This document shows, piece after piece, positions 25,423 through 38,700 of a stretch of DNA of 64,000 nucleotides (within the stretch, counting starts at the first letter, position 1; each line of letters begins with the position of its first letter). This DNA is from Aristolochia californica. Its lineage: Eukaryota > Streptophyta > Magnoliopsida > Piperales > Aristolochiaceae. Location: the NCBI GenBank assembly GCA_029961685.1, contig JARWKL010000009.1, forward strand, positions 20,083,237 to 20,147,236. Reading direction: 5' to 3'. The notes beneath the pieces are model-generated. The model worked only from the letters and a program-made list of their open reading frames with translations, was not told the origin of the DNA and did no database searches. The position numbers were made by a program, and so were the translations under genes.

Positions 25423-26079
25423 AACCGCACGTTCAGTTGATAATTTCATGAGCGGTTTGTTATTCTCTTTAAAAGGTTTTGGATCCATAGGTCATTTGCA
25501 TCTTCAACATGTTTCAAGCATGCATATCTATTTTTTAAAGCATGTGTAGAAAAATCTCTTTCTTATCAAATTCCAAGCTATAGGGGTTGTTGAACTAGTG
25601 GAATTTCCCAAACTCGGATAACAAAACCTTTGTGTTCATTTGTGGTGTGTGGATAAATTTTCTTTACTTACATTTCTTAATTCTTTAGATTTTTTCAATA
25701 CACAAACTCTAAAATTTCATTTCCTTGTCATCTATTCTCTTTTCTGTCTACGAGATGAAGGGAAAAGTGAAAACTCCAGTTTTGATATTAGAAAAAAGTA
25801 TACAACTAAAATGGAAATGCACAATGCATAAATTTAGAGAGATATTTCCAAAAAGTGTCTGTAATTTTTAGGGATTTTAAACTCTTTTTTGGTTTTATAT
25901 ATCAGGTTTTGCAATCGTCGGGACAAGGGGGACGTCGGGGAATTTTAACTGTGCCTTGAATCCCAACCCATAAATCATTCCTTACAAAAATATAGCCCGT
26001 TACGCATGATAAATCACTTTACAATCATTATTGATCGTTTGGTCCGCATTTTGTAAATTGGTAAAATAATGGCTTATTT
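25423..26079 (+). repeat. D-type monomer with small deletion beside the landmark (657 bp)
   Basis: The landmark reads GACTCGGGTAACCGCACG at about 25424-25441, lacking about 8-10 bases (TATCCCA and neighbours) found in the other D units. Further small gaps bring the unit to 657 bp. Flanking units are in register. Confidence 0.75.
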
Positions 26080-29000
26080 TACTCAACTAAGTATCCCACC
26101 GTACGTTCACTTGAGAATTTAATGAACGGTTTGTTATTCTCTTTAAAAGGTCTGGATCCATAGGTCATTTGAATCTTTAACATGTTTTAAGCATGCAAAT
26201 CCATTTTTTAAAGCACGTGTAGAAAAATCTCTTTCTTATCAAATACCAAGCTATTAGAGTTGTTGAACTAGTGGAATTTCCCAAACTTGGATAACAAAAC
26301 TTTTGTGTTCATTTGTGTTGTGTGAATAAATTTTCCTTCCTTAAATTTTTTATTACTTTAAATTTTTTCCATACACAAACTCTAAAATTTTAATTTCATT
26401 GTCATCTATTCTCTTTTTTGTCTACGAGATGAGGGAAAAGTGAAAACTCAAGTTTTGATTTAAGAAAAAGTATATATCTCAAATCAAAATGCACAATGCA
26501 CAAATTTAGAGAGAGATATTTCCAAAAATATTTTGTAATTTTTAGGCATTGTAAACTCTTTTTAGTTTTTATATATCATGTTTTTCAATCGTGGGGAAAA
26601 GGGGGAGGCAGGCGAATTTTAACTGAGTGTTGAATCCTAACCCATAAGTCATTCCTATAAGAAATATAGCCCGTTATGCATGATAAATCACTTTAAAATC
26701 ATCAATGATCGTTTGCTCAGATTTCTGTAAATGGGCAAAATAATTGCTTGTTTGACTCAAGTAAGTATCCCACAGCACGTTCACTTGATAATTTCTTGAG
26801 CGGTTTGTTATTTCTCTTTAAAAGGTTTTGGATCCATAGGTCATTTGCATCTTCAACATGTTACAAGCATGCATATCCATTTTTTAAAGCATGTGTAGAA
26901 AAATCTCTTTCTTATCAAATTCCAAGCTATAGAGGTTGTTGAACTAGTGGAATTTCCCAAACTTGGATAACAAAACCTTTGTGTTCATTTGTGGTGTGTG
27001 GATAAATTTTATTTACTTACATTTCTTAATTCTTTAGATTTTTTCCATACACAAACTCTAAAATTTTCATTTCATTGTCAACTTTTCTCTTTTTTATCTT
27101 CGAGATGAAGGGAAAAAAAAACTCAAGTTTTGATTTTAGAAAAAAGTATACATCTAAAATTGAAATGCACAATGCACAAAATAAGAGAGAGATATTTCCA
27201 AAAAGTGTCTATAGTTTTTAGGGATTGTAAACTCTTTTTAGTTTTTATATATTAGGTTTTGCAACCGTCGGGAAAAGAGGGAGGTGGGGGAATTTTAACT
27301 GAGTGTTGAATCCCAACCCATAAGTCTTTCCTTACAAAAATATAGATCATTATGCATGATAAATCACTTTACAATCATCAATGATTCTTAGGTTAGGTTT
27401 TTGTAAGTGGGCAAAATAATGGCTTGTTTGACTCGGGAAAATATCCCACTGCACGTTCAGTTGATAATTTAATGAGCGGTTTGTTATTCTCTTTAAAAGG
27501 TGTTGGATCCATATGTCATTTGCATCTTTAACATGTTTCAAGCATGCAAATCCATTTTTTAAAGCATGTGTAGAAAAATCTCTTTCTTATCAAATTCCAA
27601 GCTATTGGAGTTGTTGAACTAGTGGAATTTCTCAAACATGGATAACAAAACTTTTGTGTTCATTTGCGGTGTGTGAATAAATTTTATTCACTTACAGTTG
27701 TTATTGCTTTAAATTTTTTCCATACACAAACTCTAAAATTTTCATTTCGTTGTCATCTTTTCTCTTTTTTATCTTCGAGATGAAGGGGAAAAAAAACACT
27801 CAAGTTTTGATTTTAGAAAAAAGTATACATCTAAAATTGAAATGCACAATGCACAAAATAAGAGAGAGATATTTCCAAAAAGCGTCCATAATTTTTTGGG
27901 ATTGTAAACTCTTTTTAGTTTTTATATATTAGGTTTTGCAACCGTCGAGAAAAGTGGGAGGTGGTGGAATTTTAATTGAGTGTTGAATCCCAACCCATAA
28001 GTCTTTCCTTTCAAAAATATTGATCATTATGCATGATAAATCACTTTAAAAGCATCAATGATCGTTATGTCAGCTTTTTGTAAGTGGGCAAAATAATGGC
28101 TTGTTTGACTCGGGTAAGTATCCCACCGCACGTTCAGTTGATAATTTCATGAGCAGTTTGTTATTCTCTTTAAATGGTTTTGGATCCATAGGTCATTGGC
28201 ATCTTCAACATGTTTCAATCATGCATATCCATTTTTTAAAGCATGTGTAGAAAAATCTCTTTATTATCAAATTCCAAGCTATAGGGGTTGTTGAACTAGT
28301 GGAATTTCCTAAACTTGGATAACAAAACCTTTGTGTTCATTTGTGGTGTGTGGATAAATTTTCTTTACTTACATTTCTTAATTCTTTATATTTTTTCCAT
28401 ACACAAACTCTAAAATTTCATTTCCTTGTCATCTATTCTCATTTTCTGTCTACGAGATGAAGGGAAAAATAAAAACTCAAGTTTTGATTTAAGAAAAAAG
28501 TATACAACTAAAATGGAAATGCACAATGCACAAATTTAGTGAGAGATATTTCCAAAAAGTGTCTATAATTTTTAGGGATTGTAAACTCTTTTTAGGTTTT
28601 ATATATTAGGTTTTGGAATCGTCGGGACAAGGGGGAGGCGGGGGAATTTTAACAGTCTGTTAAATCCAAACCCAAAAATCATTCCTTACAAAAATATAGC
28701 CCGTTACACATGATAAATCACTTTACAATCATTAATGATCGTTAGGTCCGCATTTTTTAAATGGGTAAAATTATGGCTTGTTTGACTCGGGTAAGTATCC
28801 CACCGCACGTTCTCTAGAGAATTTAATGTGCGGTTTGTTATTCTCTTTAAAAGGTCTGGATCCATAGGTTATTTGAATCTTTAACATGTTTCAAGCATGC
28901 ATATCCATCTTTTAAAGCATGTGTAGAAAAATCTCTTTCTTATCAAATTCCAAGCTATTGGGGTTGTTGAACTAGTGGAATTTTCCAAACTTGGGTAACA

Positions 29001-31477
29001 AAACTTTTGTGTTCATTTGTGGTGTGTGAATAAATTTTCTTTACTTACATTTGTTATTGCTTTAAATTTTTTCCATATACAAACTCCAAAATTTTCATTT
29101 CGTTGTCAAATATTCTCTTTTTTGTCTACGAGATGAAGGAAAAAGTGAAAAATCAAGTTTTGATTTGAGAAAAAAGTATACATCTAAAGTAGAAATGCAA
29201 AATGCACAAGTTTAGAGAGAGATATTTCAAAAACGTTTCTGTAATTTTTAGGGATTGTAAACTCTTTTTAGTTTTTTTATATCCGGTTTTGCAATCGTCG
29301 GGAAAAGGGGGAGGCGGGGGAATTTTAACTGAGTGTTGAATCCCAACCCATAAGTCATTCCTTACAAAAATATAGCCAGTTACGCATGATTAATCACTTT
29401 ACAATCATCAATGATCGTTAGGTCAGCTTTTTGTAAATGGGAAAAATAATGGTTTGTTTGACTCATGTAAATATCCCACCGCACATTCACTTGATAATTT
29501 AATGAGCGGTTTGTTAATCTATTTAAAAGGTTTTTGATTCATAGGTCATTTGCTTCTTTAACATGTTTCAAACATGCATATCACTTTTTTAATGCATGTG
29601 TAGAAAAATATTTTTCTTTTCAAATTCCAAGTTATTGGGTTGTTGAACTAGTGGTCAAACTTGGATAACAAAAATTTTGTGTTCATTTGTGGTGTGTGAA
29701 TAAATTTTCTTTCCTTATATTTTTTATTACTTTAGATTTTTTCCATACACAAACTCTAAAATTTTCATTTCGTTGTCATCTATTCTCCTTTTTGTCTACG
29801 ACATGAGGGAAAAGTGAAAACTCAAGTTTTGATTTAAGAAAAAATTATATATCTAAAATGGAAATGCACAATGCACAAATTTAGAGAGAGATATTTCCAA
29901 AAAGATTTTGTAATTTTTAGGGATTGTAAACTCTTTTTAGTTTTTATATATCAGGTTTTGCAATCGTCGGGAAAAGGGGGACGCGGGGGAATTTTAACTG
30001 AGTGTTGAATCCCAACCCATAAGTCATTCCTATCAGAAATATAGCCCGTTACGCATGATAAATCACTTTAAAATCATCAATGATCGTTAGCTCAAATTTT
30101 TGTAAATGGGCAAAATAATTGCTTGTTTGACTCAAGAAAATATCCCACCGCACGTTCACTTGATAATTTAATGAGCGGTTTGTTATTCTCTTTAAAAGGT
30201 GTTGGATCCATAAGTCATTTGCATCTTTAACATGTTTCAAGCATGCATATTCCTTTTTTAAAGCATGTGTAGAAAAATCTCTTTCTTATCAAATTCCTAG
30301 CTATTCGTGTTGTTGAACTAGTGGAATTTCCAAAACATGGATTACTAAACTTTTGTGTTCATTTTTGGTGTGTGAATAAATTTTCTTTACTTACATTTTT
30401 TATTGCTTTAGATTTTTTCCATACATAAACTCTAAAATTTTCATTTCGTTGTCATCTTTTCTCTTTTTTATCTTCGAGATGAAGGGAAAAAAAAACTCAA
30501 GTTTTGATTTTAGAAAAAAGTATACATCTAAAATTGAAATGCACAATGCACAAAATAAGAGAGAGACATTTCCAAAAAGTGTATATAATTTTTAGGGATT
30601 GTAAACTCTTTTTAGTTTTTATATATTAGGTTTTGCAACTGTCGGGAAAAGAGGGAGGTGGGGGAATTTTAACTGAGTGTTGAATCCCAACCCATAAGTC
30701 TTTCCTTACAAAAATATAGATCATTATGCATGATAAATCACTTTACAATCATCAATGATCGTTAGGTCAGCTTTTTGTAAGTGGGCAAAATAATGGCTTG
30801 TTTGATTCGGGTAAGTATCCCACCGCACGTTCACTTGATAATTTCATGAGCGGTTTGTTATTCTCTTGAAAAGGTTTTGGATCCATAGATCATTTGCATC
30901 TTCAACATGTTTCAAGAATTCATATCCATTTTTTAAAGCATGTGTAGAAAAATCTCTTTCTTATCAAATTCCAAGCTATAGGGGTTGTTGAACTAGTGGA
31001 ATTTCCCAAACTTGGATAACAAAAGTTTGTGCTCATTTGCGGTGTGTGGATAAATTTTCTTTACTTACATTTCTTAATTTTTTTGATTTTTTCCATACAC
31101 AAACTCTAAAATTTCATTTCCTTGTCATCTATTCTCTTTTCCGTCTACGAGATGAAGGGAAAAGTGAAAACTCAAGTTTTGATTTGAGAAAAAAGTATAC
31201 ATCTAAAATAGAAATGCAAAATGCTCAAATTTAGAGAGAGATATTTCCAAAAAGTGTCTGTAATTTTTAGGGATTGTAAAATCTCTTTAGTTTTTATATA
31301 TCTGGTGTTGCAATCGTCTGGAAAAGGGGGAGGCGGGGGAATTTTAACTGAGTGTTGAATCCCATCCCATAAGTCATTCCTTACAAAAATATAGCCAGTT
31401 ACGCATGATAAATCACTTTACAATCATCAATGATCGTTCGGTCAGCTTTTTGTAAATGGGGAAAATAATGGCTTGTT

Positions 31478-34400
31478 TGACTCATGTAAATATCCCACCG
31501 CACGTTCACTTGATAATTTAAAGAGCGGTTTGTTAATCTATTTAAAAGGTTTTTGATCCATAGATCATTTGCTTCTTTAACATGTTTCAAACATGCATAT
31601 CCCTTTTTTAAAGCACGTGTAGAAAAATATTATTCTTATCAAATCCCAAGTTATTGGGGTTGTTGAACTAGTGGAATTTACCAAACTTGGATAACAAAAC
31701 TTTTGTTGTCATTTGTGGTGTGTGAATAAATTTTTTTTCCTTATATTTTTTATTCTTTAGATTTTTTTCATACACAAACTCTAAAATTTTCATTTCGTTG
31801 TCATCTATTCTCTTTTTTGTCTACGAGATAAAGGGAAAAGTGAAAACTCAAGTTTTGATTTAAGAAAAAAGTATACATCTAAAATGGAAATGCACAATGC
31901 ACAAATTTAGAGAGAGATATTTCTAAAAAGTGTCTGTAATTTTTAGGGATTGTAAACTCTTTTTAGTTTTTATATATCAGGTTTTGCAATCGTCGGGAAA
32001 AGGGAAAGGCGGGGGAATTTTAACTGAGTGTTGAATCCCAACCCATAAGTCATTCCTTGCAAAAATATGGCCCGTTATGCATGATAAATCACTTAAAAAT
32101 CATCAATGATCGTTAGGTCAGACTTTTTAAAATGGGACAAATAATGGCTTGTTTGACTCGGGTAAATATCCCACCGCGTTCACTTGATAATTTAATGAGC
32201 GGTTTGTTATTCTCTTTAAAAGGTTTTGGATCCATAGGTCATTTGCATCTTTAACATGTTTCAAGCATGCATATCCCTTTTTTAAAAGCATGTGTTGAAA
32301 AATCTCTTTCTTATCAAATTCAGAGCTATTGGGGTTGTTGAACTAGTGGAATTTTTCAAACTTGGATAGAAAAACTTTTGTGTTCATTTGTGGTGTGTGA
32401 ATAAATTTTCTTTACTTACATTTTTTATTGCTTTAGAATTTTTCCACACACAAACTCTAAAATTTTCATTTTGTTGCAGTCTTTTCTCTTTTTTATCTTC
32501 GAAATCAATGGAAAAGTGAAAACTCAAGTTTTTATTTTAGAAAAAGTATACATCTAAAATGGAAATGCATAATGCACAAATTAAGAGAGAGATATTTTCA
32601 AAAAGTGTCAGTAATTTTTAGGGATTGTAAACTCTTTTAGTTTTTATATATTAGGTTTTGCGACCGTCGGGAAAAGGGGGTGGTGGGGGAATTTTACCTA
32701 AGTGTTGATTCCCAACCCATAAGTCATTCCTTACAAAAATACAGCCCGTTATGCATGATAAATCAGTTTACAATCATCAATGATCGTTAAGTCAGCTTTT
32801 TGTAAGTGGGCAAAGTAATGGTTTGTTTGACTCGGGTAAATATGCCACCGCCCGTTCACTTGATAATTTAATGAGCGGTTTGTTATTCGCTTTAAAAGGT
32901 TTTGGATCCATAGGTCATTTCCATCTTTAACATGTTTCAAGCATGCATATCCATTTTTTAAAGCATGTGTAGGAAAATATCTTTCTTATCAAATTCAAAG
33001 CTATTGGGGTTGTTGAACTAGTGTAATTTCCCAAACTTGGATTACAAAACTTTAGTGTTCATTTGTGGAGTGTGAATAAATTTTATTGACTTTCATTTGT
33101 TATTGCTTTAAATTTTTTCCATACACAAACTCTAAAATTTTCATTTCGTTGGCATCTATTGTTGTTTTTCTCTTCGAGATGAAGGGAAAAGTGAAAACTT
33201 AAGTTTTTATTTAAGAAAAAAGCATACATCTAAAATGTAAATGCACAATGCACAAATTTAGAGAGAGATATTTCCAAAAAGTGTCTGTAATTTTTAGGGA
33301 TCGTAAACTCTTTTTGTTTTTATATATCATGTTTAGCAATCGTGGGGAAGAGGGGGAGGGGGCGGAATTTTAACGGAGTGTTGAATCCCAACCAATAAGT
33401 CATTGCTTAAAAAAATATAGCCCGTTACACATGCAAAATATCTTTACAATCATCAATGATCGTTAGGTGAGCTTTTTGTAAGTGGGCAAAATAATGACTT
33501 GTTTGACTTGGGTAAATATCCCACCGCACGTTCACTTGATAATTTAATGAGCGGTTTGTTATTCTCTTTAAAAGGTTTTGGATCCATAGGTCATTTGCAT
33601 CTTTAAGTCATTTGCATCTTTAACATGTTTCAAGCATGCATATCCCTTTTTTAAAGCATGTGTTGAAAAATGTCTTTCTTATCAAATTCCAAGCTATTGG
33701 GGTTGTTGAACTAGTGGTATTTGCCAAACTTGGATAACAAAACTTTGGTGTTCATTTGTGGTGTATGAATAAATTTTCTTTACTTACATTGGTTATTGCT
33801 TTAAATTGTTTCCCTACACAAACTCTAAAATTTTCATTTGGTTGTCATTTATTCTCTTTTTTGTCTACGAGATGAAGGGAAAAGTGAAAACTCAAGTTTT
33901 GATTTAATAAAAAAGTATACATGTAAAATGAAAATGCACAATGCACAAATTTAGAGAGAGATATTTCCTAAAAGTGTCTGTAATTTTAAGGGATTGTAAC
34001 CACTTTTTAGTTTTTATATATCAGGTTTTGCGACCGTCAGGAAAAGGGGGATGCGGGGGAATTTTAACTGAGTGTTGAATCCCACCCCATAAGTCATTCC
34101 TTACAAAAATACAGCCTGTTATGTATGATAAACCAGTTTACAATCATCAATTATCGTCAGGTTAGGTTTTTGTAAATGGGCAAAATAACTGCATGTTTGA
34201 CTCGGGTAAATATCCCACCGACCGTTCACTTGATAATTGAATGAGAGGTTTTTTATTCTATTTAAAAGGTTTTGAATCCATAGGTCATTTGCATCTTTAA
34301 CATGTTTCAAGCATGCATATCCATTTTTTAAAGCATGTGTAGAAAAATCTCTTTCTCATAAATTCCAAGCTATTGGGGTTGTTGAACTAATGGAATTTCC

Positions 34401-35669
34401 CAAACTTGGTTAACAAAACTTTTGGGATGATTTGTGGTGTGTGAATAAATTTACTTTACCTACATTTTTTATTGCTTTAAATTTTTTCCATACACAAACT
34501 CTAAAATTCTCATTTCGTTGTCATCTGTTTTCTTTTTTGTCTACGAGATGAAGGGAAAAGTGAAAAATCAAGTTTTGATTTAAGAAAAAAGTATACATGT
34601 AAAATGGAAATGCACAATGCACAAATTTAGAGAGAGATATTTCCAAAAAGTATCTGTATTTTGAAGGTATTGTAAACTCTTTTTAGTTTTTATATATCAG
34701 GTTTTGCAATCGTCGGGAAAAGGGGGATGCGGGGGAATTTTAACTGTGTGTTGAATCCCACCCCATAAGTCATTCCTTACAAAAATACAGCCCGTTATGT
34801 ATGATAAACCAGTTTACAATCATCAATTATCGTTAGGTCAGGTTTTTGTAAATGGGCAAAATAATAGCTTGTTTGACTCGGGTAAATATCTCACCGCCCG
34901 TTCACTTGATAATTTAATGAGCGGTTTGTTATTCTATTTAAAAGGTCTTGGATCCATAGGTCATTTGCATCTTTAGCATGTTTCAACCATGCATATCCAT
35001 TTTTTAAAGCATGTGTTGAAAAATCTCTTTCTTATCAAATTCCAAGCTATTGGGGTTGTTGAACTAGTGGAATTTCCCAAACTTGGTTAACAAAACTTTT
35101 GGGTTTATTTGTGGTATGTGAATAAATTTTCTTTACTTACATTTGTTATTGCTTTAAATTTTTTCCATACACAAACTCTAAAATTTTCATTTCCTTGTCA
35201 TCTATTTTCTTTTTTATCTACGAGATGAAGGGAAAAGTGAAAACACAAATTTTGATTTAAGAAAAAAGTATACATCTAAAATGGAAATACACAATGCACA
35301 AATTTATAGAGAGATATTTCCAAAACATGTCTGTAATCTTTAGGGATTGTAAACTCTTTTTAGTTTTTATATAGCAGGTTTGCAATCGTCGGGAAAAAGG
35401 GGAGGTGGGGAAATTCTAACTGAGTGTTGAATCCCAACCCATAAGTCATTCCTTACAAAAATATAGCCCGTTATGCATGGAAAATGACTTTACAATCATT
35501 AATGATCGTTTGGTCAGCTTTTTGTAAATGGGCAAATAATGGCTTGTTTGACTCGAATGAATATCCCACCACACGTTCACATGATAATTTAATGAGCAGT
35601 TTGTTATTCTATTTAAAAGGTTTTGGATCCATAGGTCATTTAGATATTAAAGATGTTTCAAGCATGCAT
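31478..35669 (+). repeat. Arm 1, last block before the polarity switch
   Basis: Units start at 31478, 32154, 32828, 33504, 34198, 34874 and 35549 (stub). Neighbours 34198 and 34874 end a shared variant tract just upstream of their landmarks (TTATGTATGATAAACC at about 34120 and 34797), which suggests a single-monomer duplication. Unit 33504 holds a 17-bp tandem duplication. No gene seen. The longest open frame of the window (35484-35831) crosses the array junction and is treated as chance. Confidence 0.8.
33590..33623 (+). repeat. 17-bp tandem duplication inside a monomer
   Basis: GTCATTTGCATCTTTAA occurs twice in a row (33590-33606 and 33607-33623), where other units have it once before CATGTTTC. 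It explains the 694-bp length of unit 33504. It looks like replication slippage, and no other unit read here has it. Confidence 0.9.
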
Positions 35670-35700
35670 CTCGTACAAAAAAAAGAGAATAGATGGCAAC
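35640..35700. other. Polarity-switch (inversion) junction between the arms
   Basis: Left of the junction the sequence runs in arm-1 sense to AAGCATGCAT at 35669. Right of it CTCGTACAAAAAAAAGAG is arm-2 sense, in a different part of the monomer. The three bases CAT at 35667-35669 fit both sides (normal GCATGCAT in arm 1, normal TTCATCTCG in arm 2), so the join shows 3-bp microhomology and no inserted sequence. The 20 bases left of the join (about 35641-35660) hold several substitutions against the usual arm-1 text. The right side matches the unit at about 38363 at an offset of 2693 bp. It could be a real chromosomal inversion or end-joining event, or an assembly join. Confidence 0.9.
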
Positions 35701-38700
35701 TAAATGAAAATTTTAGAGTTTGTATATGGAAAAAATTTAAAGCGATAACAAACGTAAATAAAATTTATTCACACACCACAAATGAACACAAAAGTTTTGT
35801 CATCCTAGTTTGGGAAATTCCACTAGTTTAACAAACCAAATAGATTTTAATTTGATAAGAAAGAAATTGTTCTACACATGCTTAAAAAAATGGATATGCA
35901 TGATTGAAACATGTTAAAGATGCAAATGACCTATGGATAAAAAACTATTAAAGATAATAAAACGTTGCTCATTAAATTCTCAAGTGAACGTACGGTGGGC
36001 TATTTTACCGAGTCAAACAAGCCATTATTTTGCCCATTTACAAAAAGCTGACCTAACGACCATTGATGATTGTAAACTGATTTATCATTCGTAACGGGCC
36101 ATATTTTTGTAAGGAATGTCTTTTGGGTTGGGATTCAACACTCACTTAAAATTCCCTCGCCACCCCTTTTCCCGAAGATTGCAAAACCTGATATATAAAA
36201 ACTAAAAAGAGAATTAGATCCCTAAAAATTACAGAAACGTTTTGGAAATATCTCTCTGCATATTTGTGCATTGTGCATTTCCATTTTAGATGTATACATT
36301 TTTCTTAAATCAAAACTTGAGTTTTCACTTTTCCCTTCATCTCGCAGAAAAAAAAGAAAATAGATGACAACAAAATGAAAATTTTAGAGTTTGTGTATGG
36401 AAAAAATTAAAAGCAATAACAAACGTAAGTAAAATTTATTCACATACCACAAATGAACACAAAAGTTTTGTCGTCCAAGTTTGGGAAATTCCACTAGTTC
36501 AACAACCCCAATAGATTGGAATTTGATAAGAAAGAGATTTTTCTACACATGCTTTAAAAAATGGATATGCCTGCTTGAAACATGTTAAAGATTCAAATGA
36601 CCTATGGACCCAACCCTTTTAAAGATAATAAAAAGTTACATATTAAATTGTCAAGTGAACGTGCGGTGGGATATTTAACCGAGTCAATCAAGCCACTCTT
36701 TTGCCTATTTACAAAAAGTTGACGTAACGACCATTGATAATTTTAAACTGATTTATCATGCGTAACGCGCCATATTTTTGTAAGGAATATCTTTTGGGTT
36801 GGGATTCAAGACTCAGTTAAAATTCCCTCGCCTCCCGTTTTCCCGACGATTGCAAAACCCGATATATAAAAATTAAAAAGAGGTTTAAATCGCTGAAAAT
36901 TACAGCAACGTTTTGGAAATATCTCTCTCTATAATTTTCCATTGTGCATTTCCATTTTAGATGTATACTTTTTTCTCAAACCAAAACTTGAGTTCTCACT
37001 TTTCCGTTCATCTCGTACACACCAAAAGATAATAGATGATAACGAAATAAAAATTTTAGAGTTTTTTTTTGGAAAAAATTTAAAGCAATGACAAAAGTAG
37101 GTAAAATAAATTTATTCACACACCACAAATGAACACAAAAGTTTTGTCATCCAAGTTCGGGAAATTTCACTAGTACAATAACCCCAATAACTTGGAATTT
37201 GATAAGAAAGAAATATTTCTACACATGCTTTAAAAAATAGAAATGCATGCTTGAAACATGTTAAATATGCAAATGACCTATGGATCCAAACCTTTTAAAG
37301 AGAATAAAAAATTGTTCATTAAAGTCTCAAGTGAACGTGTGGTGGGATATTTAACTGAGTCAAACAAGCCATTATTTTACCCATTTTCAAAAACCTAACC
37401 TAACGACCATTGATGAGTGTAGACTGATTTATCATGCGTAATGGGCCATATTTTTGTATGGAATGTCTTTTGGGTTGGGATTCAACAGTCAGTTAAAATT
37501 CCCTCGCCTCCACTTTTCCAGACGATTGCAAAACCTGATATATAAAAACTAAAAAGAGAATTAGATCCCTAAAAATTATAGAAACATTTTGGAAATATCT
37601 GTCTCTATATTTGTGCATTGTGCATTTCCATTTTAGATGTATACATTTTTATTAAATCAAAACTTGAGTTTTCACTTTTCCCTTCATCTAGAAGACAAAA
37701 AAGAGAATAGATGACAACGAAATGAAAATTTTAGAGTTTGTGTATGGAAAAAATTTAAAGCAATGACAAAAGTAAGTAAAGAAAATTTATTCACACACCA
37801 CAAATGAACACAAAAGTTTTGCCATCCAAGTTTGGGAAATTTCACTAGTACAACAACCCGAATAGCTTGGAATTTTAGAAGGAAGAGATATTTCTACACA
37901 TGCTTTAAAAAATGGATATGCATGCTAGAAACATGTTAAATATGCAAATGACCTATAGATCCAAACCTTTTAAAGAGAATAAATAATTGTTTATTAAATT
38001 CTCAAGTGAACGTGCGGTGGGATATTTAACTGAGTCAAACAAGCCATTATGTTGCCCATTTAAAAAAAGCTGACCTAACGATCATTGATGATTGTAAAGT
38101 GATTTATCATCCTTAATGGGACATAGTTTTGTAAGGAATGACTTTTGGGTTGGGATTCAACACTCAGTTAAAATTCCTTCGCCTCCCCTTTTCCCGACGA
38201 TTGCAAAACCTGATATATAAAAACTACAAAGAGGTTCAAATCCCTAAAAATTACAGAAACATTTTTGAAATATCTCTCTCTATATTTGTGCATTGTGCAT
38301 TTCAATTTTAGATGTATACATTTTTCTTAAATCAAAACTTGAGTTTTCACTTTTCCCTTCATCTCGTAGAAAAAAAAGAGAATAGATGGCAACTAAATGA
38401 AAATTTTAGAGTTTGTGTATGGAAAAAATTTAAAGCAATAACAAACGTAAATAAAATTTATTCACGCACCACAAATGAACACAAAAGTTTTGTCATCCTA
38501 GTTTGGGAAATTCCACTAGTTTAACAACCCAAATAGATTTCAATTTGATAAGAAAGAAATTTTTCTACACATGCTTAAAAAAATGGATATGCATGCTTGA
38601 AACATGTTAAAGATGCAAATGACCTATGGATCAAAAAATTTTAAAGATAATAAAAAGTTGCTCATTAAATTCTCAAGTGAACGTGCGGTGGGATATTTAA

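Larger units (their letters stand above)
20761..31477 (+). repeat. Arm 1 higher-order repeat, order A-B-C-D (~2.7 kb)
   Basis: A units (20761, 23490, 26080, 28783) share AAAAGGTCTGGATCC and TTTGAATC. B units (21437, 24165, 29459, with 31478 just past the block) share TTTGCTTC after GATCC and AAGTTATT before the G run. C units (22137, 24749, 27429, 30128) share GAAAATATCCC and GGTGTTGGATCC. D units (22811, 25423, 28106, 30803) share GGGTAAGTATCC and CATCTTCAACATG. Spacing is near 2.6-2.73 kb, with differences explained by G expansion or deletion. In the third copy the B position (26753) is instead a near copy of D unit 22811, and the order goes from D 30803 to B 31478 without a separate A. Confidence 0.8.
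1..35669 (+). repeat. Arm 1: 53 direct satellite monomers plus a partial
   Basis: Strand is defined by the GACTC landmark reading forward. Landmark starts: 1, 676, 1351, 2027, 2702, 3204, 3881, 4555, 5231, 5907, 6584, 7258, 7922, 8598, 9274, 9950, 10623, 11303, 11976, 12651, 13327, 14002, 14678, 15355, 16027, 16704, 17383, 18059, 18730, 19406, 20085, 20761, 21437, 22137, 22811, 23490, 24165, 24749, 25423, 26080, 26753, 27429, 28106, 28783, 29459, 30128, 30803, 31478, 32154, 32828, 33504, 34198, 34874, 35549. Spacing is mostly 673-677 bp. Exceptions are 502 (from 2702), 664 (7258), 700 (21437), 584 (24165), 657 (25423) and 694 (33504), each explained by a local indel. The last unit is cut after 121 bp by the polarity switch. 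Confidence 0.95.

Noticed and set aside
35640..35700. Transposon insertion at the polarity switch
   Set aside because: There is no added sequence, no terminal repeat and no target-site duplication, only monomer text on each side.
38312..38524. 70-codon frame, with relatives at 35484-35831 and 42343-42528
   Set aside because: The shared residues only reflect the higher-order repeat (offsets 2693 and 4004). Other units break the frame.
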